64,000 nt of DNA, taken from the IMG/VR virus record IMGVR_UViG_3300030430_005376, positions 7,857 to 71,856 of that record; one strand, given 5' to 3'. Positions 14,353 to 22,629 of the stretch are shown piece by piece. The position numbers and the translations under genes were made by a program. Each line of letters starts with the position of its first letter. Position 1 is the stretch's first letter. Source of the stretch: a virus. The notes beneath the pieces are model-generated. The model saw nothing but the letters and a program-made list of their open reading frames with translations. It ran no database searches and was not told the origin of the DNA.

Positions 14353-14766
14353 TTAAAACTCCTCGATAAACTTGACATCATCATATATTTCATCAATAAA
14401 TTTTGCTAATTTTAAATCAAGCTCTGAAACATCATTTATGTCGTGTGTGTACAGTATGACTTTTACGTTATCCTTACTTACTTCCAGATGTGGGTGATGC
14501 ATCAATTCGTCTGATTCTTTTAGAATTTCAGAAACAAAAAATCTAAGATGCTTGTGTTTTTCGAAGAAAAAGTTTCTAGAAAGATAAGTCTTTGAAAAAT
14601 CAGAAACTTCTTCCCAGTTAGATTCAGTCGCTTCAATTGGCATCTCCGGAATGTCTCTCACACCTTGAACGTTGCTGCTAAATAGGTTTTTCATTCCAGC
14701 TGTAAAATCAAAGTCTTCCTTTATGTCACAGGAGTTCTTTCGAATTTGCTCTATCAGAGATTTCAT
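14353..14766 (-). CDS. Pterin-4a-carbinolamine dehydratase-like protein
   Basis: 137-aa protein. The C-terminal 90 residues carry the PCD/DCoH signature: ELMHHPHLEVSKDNVKVILY, then THDIN and ELDLKLAKFIDEI. The paired His and the later His correspond to the three catalytic His residues of DCoH, which dehydrates 4a-hydroxytetrahydrobiopterin and recycles the cofactor of aromatic hydroxylases. About 45 extra residues precede the domain. No pterin-dependent hydroxylase is visible here, so a host-directed metabolic or moonlighting binding role is possible. It lies among virion-type genes. Confidence 0.75.
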   Translation of the reverse strand: MKSLIEQIRKNSCDIKEDFDFTAGMKNLFSSNVQGVRDIPEMPIEATESNWEEVSDFSKTYLSRNFFFEKHKHLRFFVSEILKESDELMHHPHLEVSKDNVKVILYTHDINDVSELDLKLAKFIDEIYDDVKFIEEF

Positions 14767-14771
14767 TTTAT

Positions 14772-17690
14772 TTATTCACCTTCTTCGGTGGCAGTGATTC
14801 CTACTGAGTCTAAATCTTCTAAATGAAGCTTAAGTGCTTTCTTAACAATGGTTTTCATTTTCTCGTCATCGCGATTTAATTCTTTCACCTTGGATTGTGT
14901 GAAATCTTCAACAGCTTCAATTTCAGACAGAATCTTGTTAATGTCTGTCACAACTCCTTCTTCATCTTTTTTAGCTTGAGAAACCGCTCTGCCTGTTATC
15001 TGATCTACAAATTTTTGCATTTCGTTGTATTGACGTTTTGCAACAAGGACCCTCTCTTCTGGCGAAGCATTGATTTGTTCTGCGAGGTAAGAAAACCAGC
15101 ACACGTAATTTTTTGCAGCGGCGTTTAGCTTATCAAAATCAGGGAGTTTTTTAACTCTACCAAAGAAAGGATAGATAGTCTTGACCTGCACGCCTGGCGC
15201 TTTGTTGTCTGTAAATTTAGCTTTTGATTCTTTGACACCTATCTCCTGTGCCGTTCTGTATGCTGCTTCTTGCGCTCGATCAAGAGGCTTGAGCATGTCT
15301 GCGAAGCGCTGCATAGCTTCTTTTGTCGCGTCTTCAGAAGTTGATTTAATTTTCTTCTCAAAAGAAAAGTCAATTCCTTCAATTGATTTGTTATTGCCTT
15401 TAAGCGTTGCGCCTATCATTTCAGATACAACATACCTCAGTATCGCTGGCCCTGAGTTTATACCATCAGAAAAGAATTCCAAGGCATCTACTTCTTCGTC
15501 CCCAATTGTAAAGATATTGCCTTCTAGATTCTGGATGAATTGCTCGCCGCCTCGAGTCTTGTCACTGTAAAGCAGTTCTCTAATCGCACGCACTTCAGCG
15601 ATAGCATTTGCCATAAACCTAAGATTCTCTTCTTGACCGGCTGCTCGAAGATCTCTTGTAATTGAAATTAAAGCTTTTTCAATTCCAGGAAGCACTTCAC
15701 CTAAAGTATCATTAAAAACTGTGACGTAGTTAGCATCGTCTTGAGTGTCAGGATCATCTAAGTCTTTTAATCCTTTCACAGCACCATCAAATTTTTTATT
15801 GAGTACAGAGGTAACGTAATTACGATAAGAAGCAACAGAACCTGTATTTCTCATAATTTCAGAGCCAACTTCATCAGTAAATCTTGCTCTCTTTTCTTCC
15901 TCCGATAAACTTTCGTCGTCCATGTAAGAAGCGATCTCCTCATCAGACATTTCTTCACCGCGGTCTCTCGACTCAGCGTACTCTTGAGCTTCAGCAAACT
16001 TAGCTGCGACATAAGCCTCAACTTCTGAAACTATTTCATTTTTCATCACACTTATTGTTGATTTTGCTTTCCCTCGTCCTGATGTGTAACTAAACGTATC
16101 ACTGTTAGACAGATCACTAATAATGCTTTGAATTGCCGCGTCTCTTTCTTCTTTTTCTAGTTCAGCATCGAGTTGTCTGCTCTCAGACTTAAATTCATCA
16201 GACTTGACAATTGTGTAAGCTACGACTGCATCGACAATTGCCTGCATGAGAGTTTTTTCTTCGTCAGCGTGCTTTACCATTTCACTTGGATCTAAGTTTC
16301 TAGATCTAAAAACTGTCTTATTAGGAATATTAAATGGTTCTTTTTTAGTTTGAGATGAGAAGCCTGTATCAATTAACTTAGACAGTAATTCGCTTTCACC
16401 TGCAGGAGCGTTTCTTGTAAGTGCGCCGTACGTCGGATGATACAGGATAGATTCGACAACCCTATTGGAGACTTGATCTAAGAATCTAGTTATGTCAAGA
16501 CCAGATCCCTCTTGATATTTGTCGTAAGCAACATTTACCAATCTAGAAAAATCCTCAGAAACTTGTGACAGCGTTCCGGCGGAACCAGTCCCAAACTTGT
16601 TAATAAATTTTATAACGCGTGGTTTCCAGAATTGTTCTGTCTTCTTTTTTGCAGGAAGCTTGTAAGTGACCTCGTCGTTTGTGTTTACTTCATTACTGAG
16701 AATACCTTTCCAAGAAGAAGCTTCACCTTGGGTCGACTGTGATTCCTCAGTACCGGCACCGGCGTAACCAAACTTGGCAGCGGTCTCTGTGCCAATTATT
16801 CTAGACACGGCGTCCATAGAATCAATTACACTTTGAGCAACTGCAAAAAGTCCTTCAATTTTTCCTGATTCAACCTCTGATGTTAATTTATTCCAATATT
16901 CTGCTCTTAGGACCTTTGGTCTAGAATCAACTTCTTCTTCTCTTTCAAGATCTTGGCCAACGCCGCGCATGAGTCGCTCAGCATCTTCATCAGAAACGTC
17001 TTCACCTGAATCGTCATCGTCTGCTTGAATTTGAACTTCAGGAGCAGAAGAAGAAGGAGATCGGTAACCTGTTGAAGGTGTCGTGGCTAACAACCCGGTG
17101 TCTCCTGTATCAGAAGATCCAATTTCTGATGCTGCGTCCATAATCTTATCTGCTATTTCAGTTGAACTAATTGAATACCCTAGATTTTCAAACCTCTGCT
17201 CAAGCTCATCGGCAACTTCGTATACATCAAGCATGCCGTCTGACTCGACATATTTTTTAGCTGCTGCTTCAATAGGGCCTCTAACTAGTGGGTCATCATC
17301 ATCAATGTATTCCTTTAAAATATTGATGATACCCTCGCCTGAATATACTTCATTAACCATTGCTGATTCAGCATTGTCTAAAGTAATGTCTAGGCTTTTG
17401 TGAAGCAACCTGTAAAAGTCTTCAATCTGTGAAGAAGGAACTTCTTGAGAAATCCTCTCTGCTGCTGCTCTTAATTCTCGCATAGTTGCAGGCACGTATT
17501 CTGGATCTTCGACAGGTGGTGCTGATACCGAAAGCTGAGTTGCCATTTGAGCGTCTGGTATGACTGGACCATCGTTGATATCAAAAGGATGAATAAAATT
17601 TCCACCTGGATTGTCACCGTATGTTCTGTTTTCTGAAAGTCTGCTTTTCAACAAATTAAACAAGACAGACTTTTTAATTTTTACTTCCAT
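14772..17690 (-). CDS. Large virion-type protein (972 aa)
   Basis: Acidic, helical, Glu/Asp/Ser-rich protein. The ATG at 17690 follows TTGGAG; an upstream in-frame TTG at 17702 is not used. It begins MEVKIKKSVLFNLLKSRLSE, a helix akin to other N-termini in this cluster. Residues about 200-250 form a low-complexity acidic linker. No lysozyme, protease or polymerase motif was found. Size and context suggest an internal head or injected protein, but this is inference. A portal or tape-measure role lacks support. Confidence 0.5.
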   Translation of the reverse strand: MEVKIKKSVLFNLLKSRLSENRTYGDNPGGNFIHPFDINDGPVIPDAQMATQLSVSAPPVEDPEYVPATMRELRAAAERISQEVPSSQIEDFYRLLHKSLDITLDNAESAMVNEVYSGEGIINILKEYIDDDDPLVRGPIEAAAKKYVESDGMLDVYEVADELEQRFENLGYSISSTEIADKIMDAASEIGSSDTGDTGLLATTPSTGYRSPSSSAPEVQIQADDDDSGEDVSDEDAERLMRGVGQDLEREEEVDSRPKVLRAEYWNKLTSEVESGKIEGLFAVAQSVIDSMDAVSRIIGTETAAKFGYAGAGTEESQSTQGEASSWKGILSNEVNTNDEVTYKLPAKKKTEQFWKPRVIKFINKFGTGSAGTLSQVSEDFSRLVNVAYDKYQEGSGLDITRFLDQVSNRVVESILYHPTYGALTRNAPAGESELLSKLIDTGFSSQTKKEPFNIPNKTVFRSRNLDPSEMVKHADEEKTLMQAIVDAVVAYTIVKSDEFKSESRQLDAELEKEERDAAIQSIISDLSNSDTFSYTSGRGKAKSTISVMKNEIVSEVEAYVAAKFAEAQEYAESRDRGEEMSDEEIASYMDDESLSEEEKRARFTDEVGSEIMRNTGSVASYRNYVTSVLNKKFDGAVKGLKDLDDPDTQDDANYVTVFNDTLGEVLPGIEKALISITRDLRAAGQEENLRFMANAIAEVRAIRELLYSDKTRGGEQFIQNLEGNIFTIGDEEVDALEFFSDGINSGPAILRYVVSEMIGATLKGNNKSIEGIDFSFEKKIKSTSEDATKEAMQRFADMLKPLDRAQEAAYRTAQEIGVKESKAKFTDNKAPGVQVKTIYPFFGRVKKLPDFDKLNAAAKNYVCWFSYLAEQINASPEERVLVAKRQYNEMQKFVDQITGRAVSQAKKDEEGVVTDINKILSEIEAVEDFTQSKVKELNRDDEKMKTIVKKALKLHLEDLDSVGITATEEGE

Positions 17691-17735
17691 AAAGATCTCC
17701 AATTTCTTTATTAAGTATCTTCTAAATATAGATTT

Positions 17736-18140
17736 TTATCTACCGGCTGTCTGATTTACTGAATATGTTATCGCAACAGTCGTGCCTACACCTAGAGCAA
17801 ATGCACCATAAGTTGCCCATCTCTGCCAAACATCTCTTTTTTTGTCTTTTTTAATTTGAGCATCCCTGGCTAAAATCATACTTTGATACATTTCTACTTC
17901 AGAATCGTACTTGATCTGAAGTAATTCATATTTTAATTCTTGATTAGCTTGGTACTTTTTAAAATCAAAATCAGCATCAATTTTACACTGATCAATTTCT
18001 CGCTGGTGTTGAGAAATTATTTCTGCAAGTGCTTCACTTGTCAGAATTTTTCCCGATATAGGCGCTGGTTGTCCTTCTTCCACATTAACAAAATCAGGAC
18101 TAGCAAAAACCAGTCCTGTCATTAAGAAGATCATCTTCAT
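17736..18140 (-). CDS. Small secreted/membrane protein, candidate spanin
   Basis: 134-aa protein with an N-terminal signal-like segment MKMIFLMTGLVFASP, a central coiled-coil (LAEIISQHQREIDQCKIDAD onward to about residue 95) and a C-terminal hydrophobic helix WATYGAFALGVGTTVAITYS. A coiled-coil between two membrane contacts is the layout of unimolecular spanins that fuse inner and outer membranes at lysis. It follows two other small membrane-protein genes. The lysis role is inferred from architecture; no endolysin is adjacent. Confidence 0.5.
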   Translation of the reverse strand: MKMIFLMTGLVFASPDFVNVEEGQPAPISGKILTSEALAEIISQHQREIDQCKIDADFDFKKYQANQELKYELLQIKYDSEVEMYQSMILARDAQIKKDKKRDVWQRWATYGAFALGVGTTVAITYSVNQTAGR

Positions 18141-18142
18141 TG

Positions 18143-18487
18143 TTATTCTCCTTCTAAACCGTATTTTTCCTCTAATATTTTATCAAGTTTATCAGGATCT
18201 TTTAACAATTCTTTTTTTGTGTCCTTGCGATTGAGATCAGCATCTTTTTCTTTTTGCTTTTTTTCTTTTTCTATCACTTCTAATTTTTCTTGATTTCTTT
18301 CTATTGCCTGCTTGGTTTTCTTTTGAGACCTTACTCTTGCTTTTTCTTTTGCTTTTACATCAGATTTCAGAACTTTCTCTCTGTTTCCGGACGTTCCTAT
18401 AACAATCCCGACAAGCAAAACTAAAAAGCCAACAAAGATTTCCCAGTATTCTGTGACAACAGCTTTTATTTTGTGAACAACGCTCAT
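18143..18487 (-). CDS. Single-pass coiled-coil protein, candidate Rz-like
   Basis: 114-aa protein with one N-terminal transmembrane helix (IFVGFLVLLVGIVIGTSG, residues 17-34) followed by a long Lys/Glu-rich coiled-coil to about residue 90. Inner-membrane helix plus coiled-coil resembles an i-spanin such as lambda Rz. The gene is squeezed between a two-helix membrane protein and a signal-bearing coiled-coil protein. Function remains an inference. Confidence 0.5.
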   Translation of the reverse strand: MSVVHKIKAVVTEYWEIFVGFLVLLVGIVIGTSGNREKVLKSDVKAKEKARVRSQKKTKQAIERNQEKLEVIEKEKKQKEKDADLNRKDTKKELLKDPDKLDKILEEKYGLEGE

Positions 18488-18814
18488 TTATTTACCGTGC
18501 CGCCAGACCTGAACTGCATCAATTGCAGATTGTCCTCCGATATAAAACATTGCAATCATTCCCCAGGTATCTGGATCTAAACCTGCGCCTATCAAAAGAC
18601 CGGTGGCGGTCAAAAAAACAAGCAGCTTTCTAGAAACAAGCTTTTCTTGGAAAGCATCGAGCGCACCTTTTGACCTGCTGTCTAAGTAGAGTGCTTTTTT
18701 AACCTTACTGCTTAATCCTTCTTTAGCTTTTTCTTTAATTTTTTCACCAGCTTCTTCTACAAATTCAGATGCAAGCTCTTTTAATTCTTCGGTTGTCTTG
18801 TTTTCTTCAGGCAT
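18488..18814 (-). CDS. Two-helix membrane protein, candidate holin
   Basis: 108-aa protein. The first 50 residues are charged and helical; then two hydrophobic segments follow (LLVFLTATGLLIGAGLD and GMIAMFYIGGQSAIDAV), ending in VWRHGK. A pair of C-terminal membrane helices in a protein of about 100 aa fits several phage holin classes, although the long N-terminal soluble part is unusual. It directly precedes the Rz-like gene. No peptidoglycan hydrolase gene is seen nearby. Confidence 0.5.
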   Translation of the reverse strand: MPEENKTTEELKELASEFVEEAGEKIKEKAKEGLSSKVKKALYLDSRSKGALDAFQEKLVSRKLLVFLTATGLLIGAGLDPDTWGMIAMFYIGGQSAIDAVQVWRHGK

Positions 18815-18823
18815 TTTTTCTCC

Positions 18824-19102
18824 TTATTTAAACGGATCTGCTTCTTCAAGCATGTCAAAGATAGACTTTACATCTTCCTTTGAAAATTTCTTTCCTGTTT
18901 TGTTCTTTTTATTCTCAGCTACTTGATCTAAAAGCCTAAGCATGTGCGGATCTTCTGCAAGTATTCTTTGAACAAATTCTTCAAACACTTCTTGCATTGA
19001 TAAGCTCCTTTCAAAGCAAGCAATTCTAAAAGCAGCGTGTGCATCTTTAGATATGTTGAAATGCACTGACTTTTTATTAAACTTTTCTGTTCTGAGTGCC
19101 AA
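18824..19102 (-). CDS. Ribbon-helix-helix-like small protein, TTG start
   Basis: 92-aa protein. KKSVHFNISKDAHAAFRIAC forms a short strand and first helix, followed by RSLSMQEVFEEFVQRILAED, the second helix, matching the Arc/CopG-type ribbon-helix-helix layout. The TTG start lies four bases after GGAGG, which itself encodes the Gly tail of the preceding gene, so translation is coupled. A DNA-binding regulator is likely. The target is unknown. Confidence 0.55.
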   Translation of the reverse strand: MALRTEKFNKKSVHFNISKDAHAAFRIACFERSLSMQEVFEEFVQRILAEDPHMLRLLDQVAENKKNKTGKKFSKEDVKSIFDMLEEADPFK

Positions 19103-19816
19103 TCAGCCTCCTCCAGAAGGCAGACTACCTGTGCCTCCTGCAAATGCACCGACTGCATAAGTATCTTCTCCAACCTCCGGAACATTATCAAATTCAACCG
19201 ATTCAATTCCATAGTTTTGCATGAGAGTATCATTAAACGCCTGAACAAAAGCGTCTCCATAGTTTTCATCAAGGAAAGTTTTTGCCCTGTTTAAAACTGC
19301 TTCTTCGACATTTAGTAAGCTTTGGTAATTGTTTAAAAGCCTAACAACTCTAGACGCAAATCTATCAATGTCTAAATCAGGAATTTCTTGCTTTTCAGCG
19401 GGTGTTGTGACTGATATCTTTTCGCTACCTTCAGGTTCTGGTGCATCTTCAGCAGAGTCATCATCAGCGGGAGCATCATCGACAGGAGCTTCGTCTTCGA
19501 CAGGCGGTTCGTCTATCGGCTCTTCTTCTTCCTGCTCAAGTAAAAATTTAAGGTTTAAGCTTTTTAATGACTCGTTCAAGCTAGGCTCTGCCCTTATTGA
19601 AGAAGTTTCATATCTTAAGAGTAGCGCGTCAATCTGGTCGTCTACAGAGTCTTTAGCAGGTGAATCTCTCAATTTTGGTTGTCTTATCGAAACAGGATCT
19701 TCGGGAGTGTCTGCTCCTTGAATTTTTGGCGCCTCCTGTTCTTTAATCAATCTAGGTTGATTCTTTATCCAATCAACCATAGCTTGCTCTACACTGTCTG
19801 GTTTATATTTTGGCAT
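19103..19816 (-). CDS. Hypothetical 237-aa protein with acidic linker
   Basis: N-terminal region is Pro/Lys-rich, residues 90-135 are an Asp/Glu/Pro/Ala linker, and residues 145-215 form a predicted helical domain (FASRVVRLLNNYQSLLNVEE, AKTFLDENYGDAFVQAFNDT). It ends in a Gly-rich tail. Similar to other acidic virion-type proteins in this window but lacking their N-terminal motif. It overlaps the SOD-like gene by one base. Confidence 0.45.
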   Translation of the reverse strand: MPKYKPDSVEQAMVDWIKNQPRLIKEQEAPKIQGADTPEDPVSIRQPKLRDSPAKDSVDDQIDALLLRYETSSIRAEPSLNESLKSLNLKFLLEQEEEEPIDEPPVEDEAPVDDAPADDDSAEDAPEPEGSEKISVTTPAEKQEIPDLDIDRFASRVVRLLNNYQSLLNVEEAVLNRAKTFLDENYGDAFVQAFNDTLMQNYGIESVEFDNVPEVGEDTYAVGAFAGGTGSLPSGGG

Positions 19817-20520
19817 TACTTACCTCTTATAACGTTAAGAATTCTATCAGCTTTTTCAAACCTTGCTTCGATAACTGTCCACCTAAGCTGTTTCATCATA
19901 GCATTCATGTATGATTTTGCATCTTTTAAATAATCTCTGTAGTAAGCGTGCTGCCAGAGATCCATGACAATTACTGGATACATACCAGCAGGTACGTTCT
20001 GAGCGTGTAAGTCAATAACGCAGTTCATATAAGTCTGTGTGTACGTATTGAGATATGTCACGGCCCATCCGCATCGAGAAGACATTCCGCATGCTATAAA
20101 ATCGCGCTGCCAGTCATCGAATGTGCCAAAGTCTCTATTGAGCCTCATGTAAGCCAAAGAATCCATGGAGATTCTTGAATTAGCATCAGCAACATTGGCA
20201 AAATAAAGTTCATGAAGATACGCGCCGTTCATGTTGTAAGTTTCATCAATTTTTAATGATCTAAAAATCGAATGATTTGAATGAACTTCAGAAGTGTCAG
20301 CAGCGTCTAGGGCACTACTAATTTCGTTAAAATCACGAACATATGCCTCGTAAAGCTCAATGTGGTTTTGAGCGTTTGCAGGAGACAAGAAGTCTGTTTT
20401 TAGATTAAATTGCTTTGTTGGTGCTACAAGTGCTTCGTCAAGCCTTTTGTCTTTTTCAACATTTAAAGTTTTCTTTATAGCTTTTTTTGCTTCTTCTGTG
20501 AAGAGATCGTCAAATTTCAT
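19816..20520 (-). CDS. Iron/manganese superoxide dismutase-like protein
   Basis: 234-aa protein with the Fe/Mn-SOD fold pattern. MDLWQHAYYRDYL near residue 187 matches the DVWEHAYYLDY signature, giving the third and fourth metal ligands (Asp, His). LHELYF near residue 103 gives the second His. The first ligand region HIELYEAYVRDFNE keeps the neighbouring Tyr but the His is shifted by one residue. The signature Glu is Gln here. It may detoxify superoxide or be a structural relative that lost activity. An N-terminal extension of about 40 residues is present. Confidence 0.75.
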   Translation of the reverse strand: MKFDDLFTEEAKKAIKKTLNVEKDKRLDEALVAPTKQFNLKTDFLSPANAQNHIELYEAYVRDFNEISSALDAADTSEVHSNHSIFRSLKIDETYNMNGAYLHELYFANVADANSRISMDSLAYMRLNRDFGTFDDWQRDFIACGMSSRCGWAVTYLNTYTQTYMNCVIDLHAQNVPAGMYPVIVMDLWQHAYYRDYLKDAKSYMNAMMKQLRWTVIEARFEKADRILNVIRGK

Positions 20521-20769
20521 TTATACCGCCTCGTATTTATCAAAGTCATCTTCAGACAAGCTTATGTAAACCTTTTTTTCGCCAGAAGGACCATAGTATC
20601 TATAACATTTAACTGTTGGCTTTTCATCGTCAAATCTTATTTCTTCGACAGTATACTCATGTTTTGTGTTTTTATCTCTAATTAAAAGACCTGATGACAA
20701 CATATCAACAGTTTTGCCTTTTAATTTCCCTCCTTTTCTTTTTAAGGATTCTAACATTTCAGTATACAA
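20521..20769 (-). CDS. Hypothetical 82-aa protein, TTG start
   Basis: Small basic-then-acidic protein; KGKTVDMLSSGLLIRDKNTK followed by HEYTVEEIRF suggests an SH3-like barrel. TTG start at 20769 is supported by AGGAG seven bases upstream, inside the end of the dCMP deaminase gene. Located between deaminase and SOD-like genes. No function recognised. Confidence 0.5.
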   Translation of the reverse strand: MYTEMLESLKRKGGKLKGKTVDMLSSGLLIRDKNTKHEYTVEEIRFDDEKPTVKCYRYYGPSGEKKVYISLSEDDFDKYEAV

Positions 20770-20772
20770 CAG

Positions 20773-21183
20773 TCACTCCTGCTCAAGGCTTCTCACTTTA
20801 ATGCCTGCATCTATAAGTATATCTATGCCGTTCGACTGTTCGTATCTTTCTAAATAAATTACTTCGTCAATGCCTGCATTGACAATTTTCATAGCACACC
20901 CTTCGCAAGGTGACAGAGTAACATACATCTTTTTTCTTTTTGGATTGTTGTAATCAAGTTTAATTAGCGCATTTTCTTCTGCATGTATGAAACCACTCTT
21001 GCCCGTTACCATAGATCTTCTTTTGTTTGAACCGCCTTTTTGATCTCCATTGTATCCTATAGAGAGCACTTGAGTGTTTTCATCATTTACTACGACAGCG
21101 CCTACTTTATATTTTGGATCTACGCTTCTTCTAGAAATTTGTTTTGCAAAGTTTGCCCATATTTCATCCCATTCCGGTCTCAT
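20773..21183 (-). CDS. Deoxycytidylate (dCMP) deaminase
   Basis: 136-aa zinc deaminase converting dCMP to dUMP for thymidylate synthesis. FIHAEENALIK gives the HAE zinc/proton-shuttle motif and SPCEGCAMKIVNAGI gives PCxxC. GYNGDQKGGSNKRR matches the dCMP deaminase substrate region. The ATG at 21183 is preferred to 21246 because AGAAGGA lies eight bases upstream and the family begins there. It overlaps the DHH phosphoesterase gene by about 20 bases. Works with the ThyX-like protein and thymidine kinase encoded nearby. Confidence 0.9.
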   Translation of the reverse strand: MRPEWDEIWANFAKQISRRSVDPKYKVGAVVVNDENTQVLSIGYNGDQKGGSNKRRSMVTGKSGFIHAEENALIKLDYNNPKRKKMYVTLSPCEGCAMKIVNAGIDEVIYLERYEQSNGIDILIDAGIKVRSLEQE

Positions 21184-22060
21184 TTTTACTTTCCTTCTTT
21201 GAACTCTTTCTTCTAGTAGGCTTTTTTGGTTTATCAAAAATTTCATCGATTATGAAGTCGCCTGGCAGTCGAAACCCTGCTGCTTTCTTGTGACCTCCGC
21301 CGCCAAATTTTTTAGAAATTTCTGAAACATCAACTGTGTCGTGGAAAGCTCTTAAGCTTACTTTGATGTCTCTGTCGTTATGGTCGTAATACCAGATCAT
21401 TGCAAAATCACAATCAGGTGCGAGCCTTGAACCGATTTCTGACATCCAGTGAGACGCATTAACGACTAACACATCTTTCCCGTCAAGTTTTCTACTAGCA
21501 GCTTTTTCGCAAACTTTTTTAATAACTGTTTTGCTGTAGGCTAAAATGTATGATCCGCGTTTGACTGCATCATCAAAAACAGAGTCATCTTCAAACTTTT
21601 CAAATTCCTCAAACTCAAAAGGTACCATATCAAAAGCTGCACTAAACTCTTTACTATACTCTAATTCCCACTTCCACAAGTCTCTGTCTTGAATATATTT
21701 AATAAATTTAGGTGGTTCTTTGCCTGGGTGAAACCATTCCCACGCTAACATCGCGCCGCTCTTAGTCATGTCAAAGTAAGTGTTCGATATGTCATGCAGC
21801 TCCACCATAGCAGACTTATGATGATCTATTACGAGAAGATTATTGGCATCTTCAATCATCTTTTTTGTTGTAGCATTGTTAAAAGAAAAGTCTAATATAA
21901 CTACATTTTTTCCTTTGACATCAGGTGGTATAGTTCCGTGCTTACACGCGTGATACTCTGCTCTATTACCGAGGCACTTCCATGCTGAATAAGCTGCGCC
22001 GAAGCCATCGGTGCAGTTAGCGTGAAAAATCACAACATTTACGCTTGTAGGCTCTAACAT
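21164..22060 (-). CDS. DHH/DHHA1 family phosphoesterase
   Basis: 298-aa protein related to NrnA/RecJ-type phosphoesterases. Motifs run in order: FHANCTDGFGAAYSAW (first Asp), VVILDFS (second Asp), LLVIDHHKS (DHH) and, in the C-terminal DHHA1 domain, FGGGGHKKAAGFRLPG. Such enzymes hydrolyse short oligonucleotides or cyclic dinucleotides. The C-terminal 30 residues are Lys/Arg-rich. A role in recycling nanoRNA or removing host signalling nucleotides is inferred; exact substrate cannot be read from sequence. Confidence 0.85.
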   Translation of the reverse strand: MLEPTSVNVVIFHANCTDGFGAAYSAWKCLGNRAEYHACKHGTIPPDVKGKNVVILDFSFNNATTKKMIEDANNLLVIDHHKSAMVELHDISNTYFDMTKSGAMLAWEWFHPGKEPPKFIKYIQDRDLWKWELEYSKEFSAAFDMVPFEFEEFEKFEDDSVFDDAVKRGSYILAYSKTVIKKVCEKAASRKLDGKDVLVVNASHWMSEIGSRLAPDCDFAMIWYYDHNDRDIKVSLRAFHDTVDVSEISKKFGGGGHKKAAGFRLPGDFIIDEIFDKPKKPTRRKSSKKESKNETGMG

Positions 22061-22068
22061 TTTTTCTC

Positions 22069-22629
22069 CTAAATATCTATGTTAGAATGGTGCTTAAGAC
22101 ACCTTGCTTCATACATATCATCTCCTCCGACTTGAATCAGGTTTGAATCACAAAATTCTTCTTTTCTAATCGTGTAAGATGCATCTTCTCCGCAGACAGT
22201 ACATACTGCCTTGCATTTTTTTACTTTAGTAGCGTGCCCAAGTAGAGTGCAAACTTCTTCAAACGGAGAAAGAGAAGACGATAAATCTAGTGTTGACACA
22301 AGAACATCTATTCTTTTATCATAGAAAAAATTCAAACAAGCATTTGCAATTTCATCAATCATAAAAGCTTCATCTACTGCTATTGCATCAGGAAGGTTTT
22401 TGTCGTTAAAGTAATTGATAATTTCTTTTCCGCTGTTTACAAGTACGCAGGGGACTTGAATACCACTGTGTGTAACTATGAACCCTTCGTCTGTGTACCT
22501 GTTATCCATCTTTGGTTTAAAACAAACTACACTCTTCTTGGCAAACTTGTATCTCTCAACTTGTTGAAGCAAGCTTGTTGATTTACCACTAAACATAGGA
22601 CCCACATATAATTTTAAGTTGGGAACCAT
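22069..22629 (-). CDS. tdk: Thymidine kinase (TK1 type)
   Basis: 186-aa cytosolic TK1-family kinase phosphorylating thymidine and deoxyuridine. P-loop GPMFSGKSTSL at residues 9-19, catalytic Glu in AVDEAFMIDE, zinc-binding CTVCGEDASY near residue 145, and a C-terminal YEARCLKHH are in the expected order and spacing. Full length for the family (about 190). It follows a sugar cupin gene with overlapping ends and belongs to the nucleotide salvage group. Confidence 0.92.
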   Translation of the reverse strand: MVPNLKLYVGPMFSGKSTSLLQQVERYKFAKKSVVCFKPKMDNRYTDEGFIVTHSGIQVPCVLVNSGKEIINYFNDKNLPDAIAVDEAFMIDEIANACLNFFYDKRIDVLVSTLDLSSSLSPFEEVCTLLGHATKVKKCKAVCTVCGEDASYTIRKEEFCDSNLIQVGGDDMYEARCLKHHSNIDI

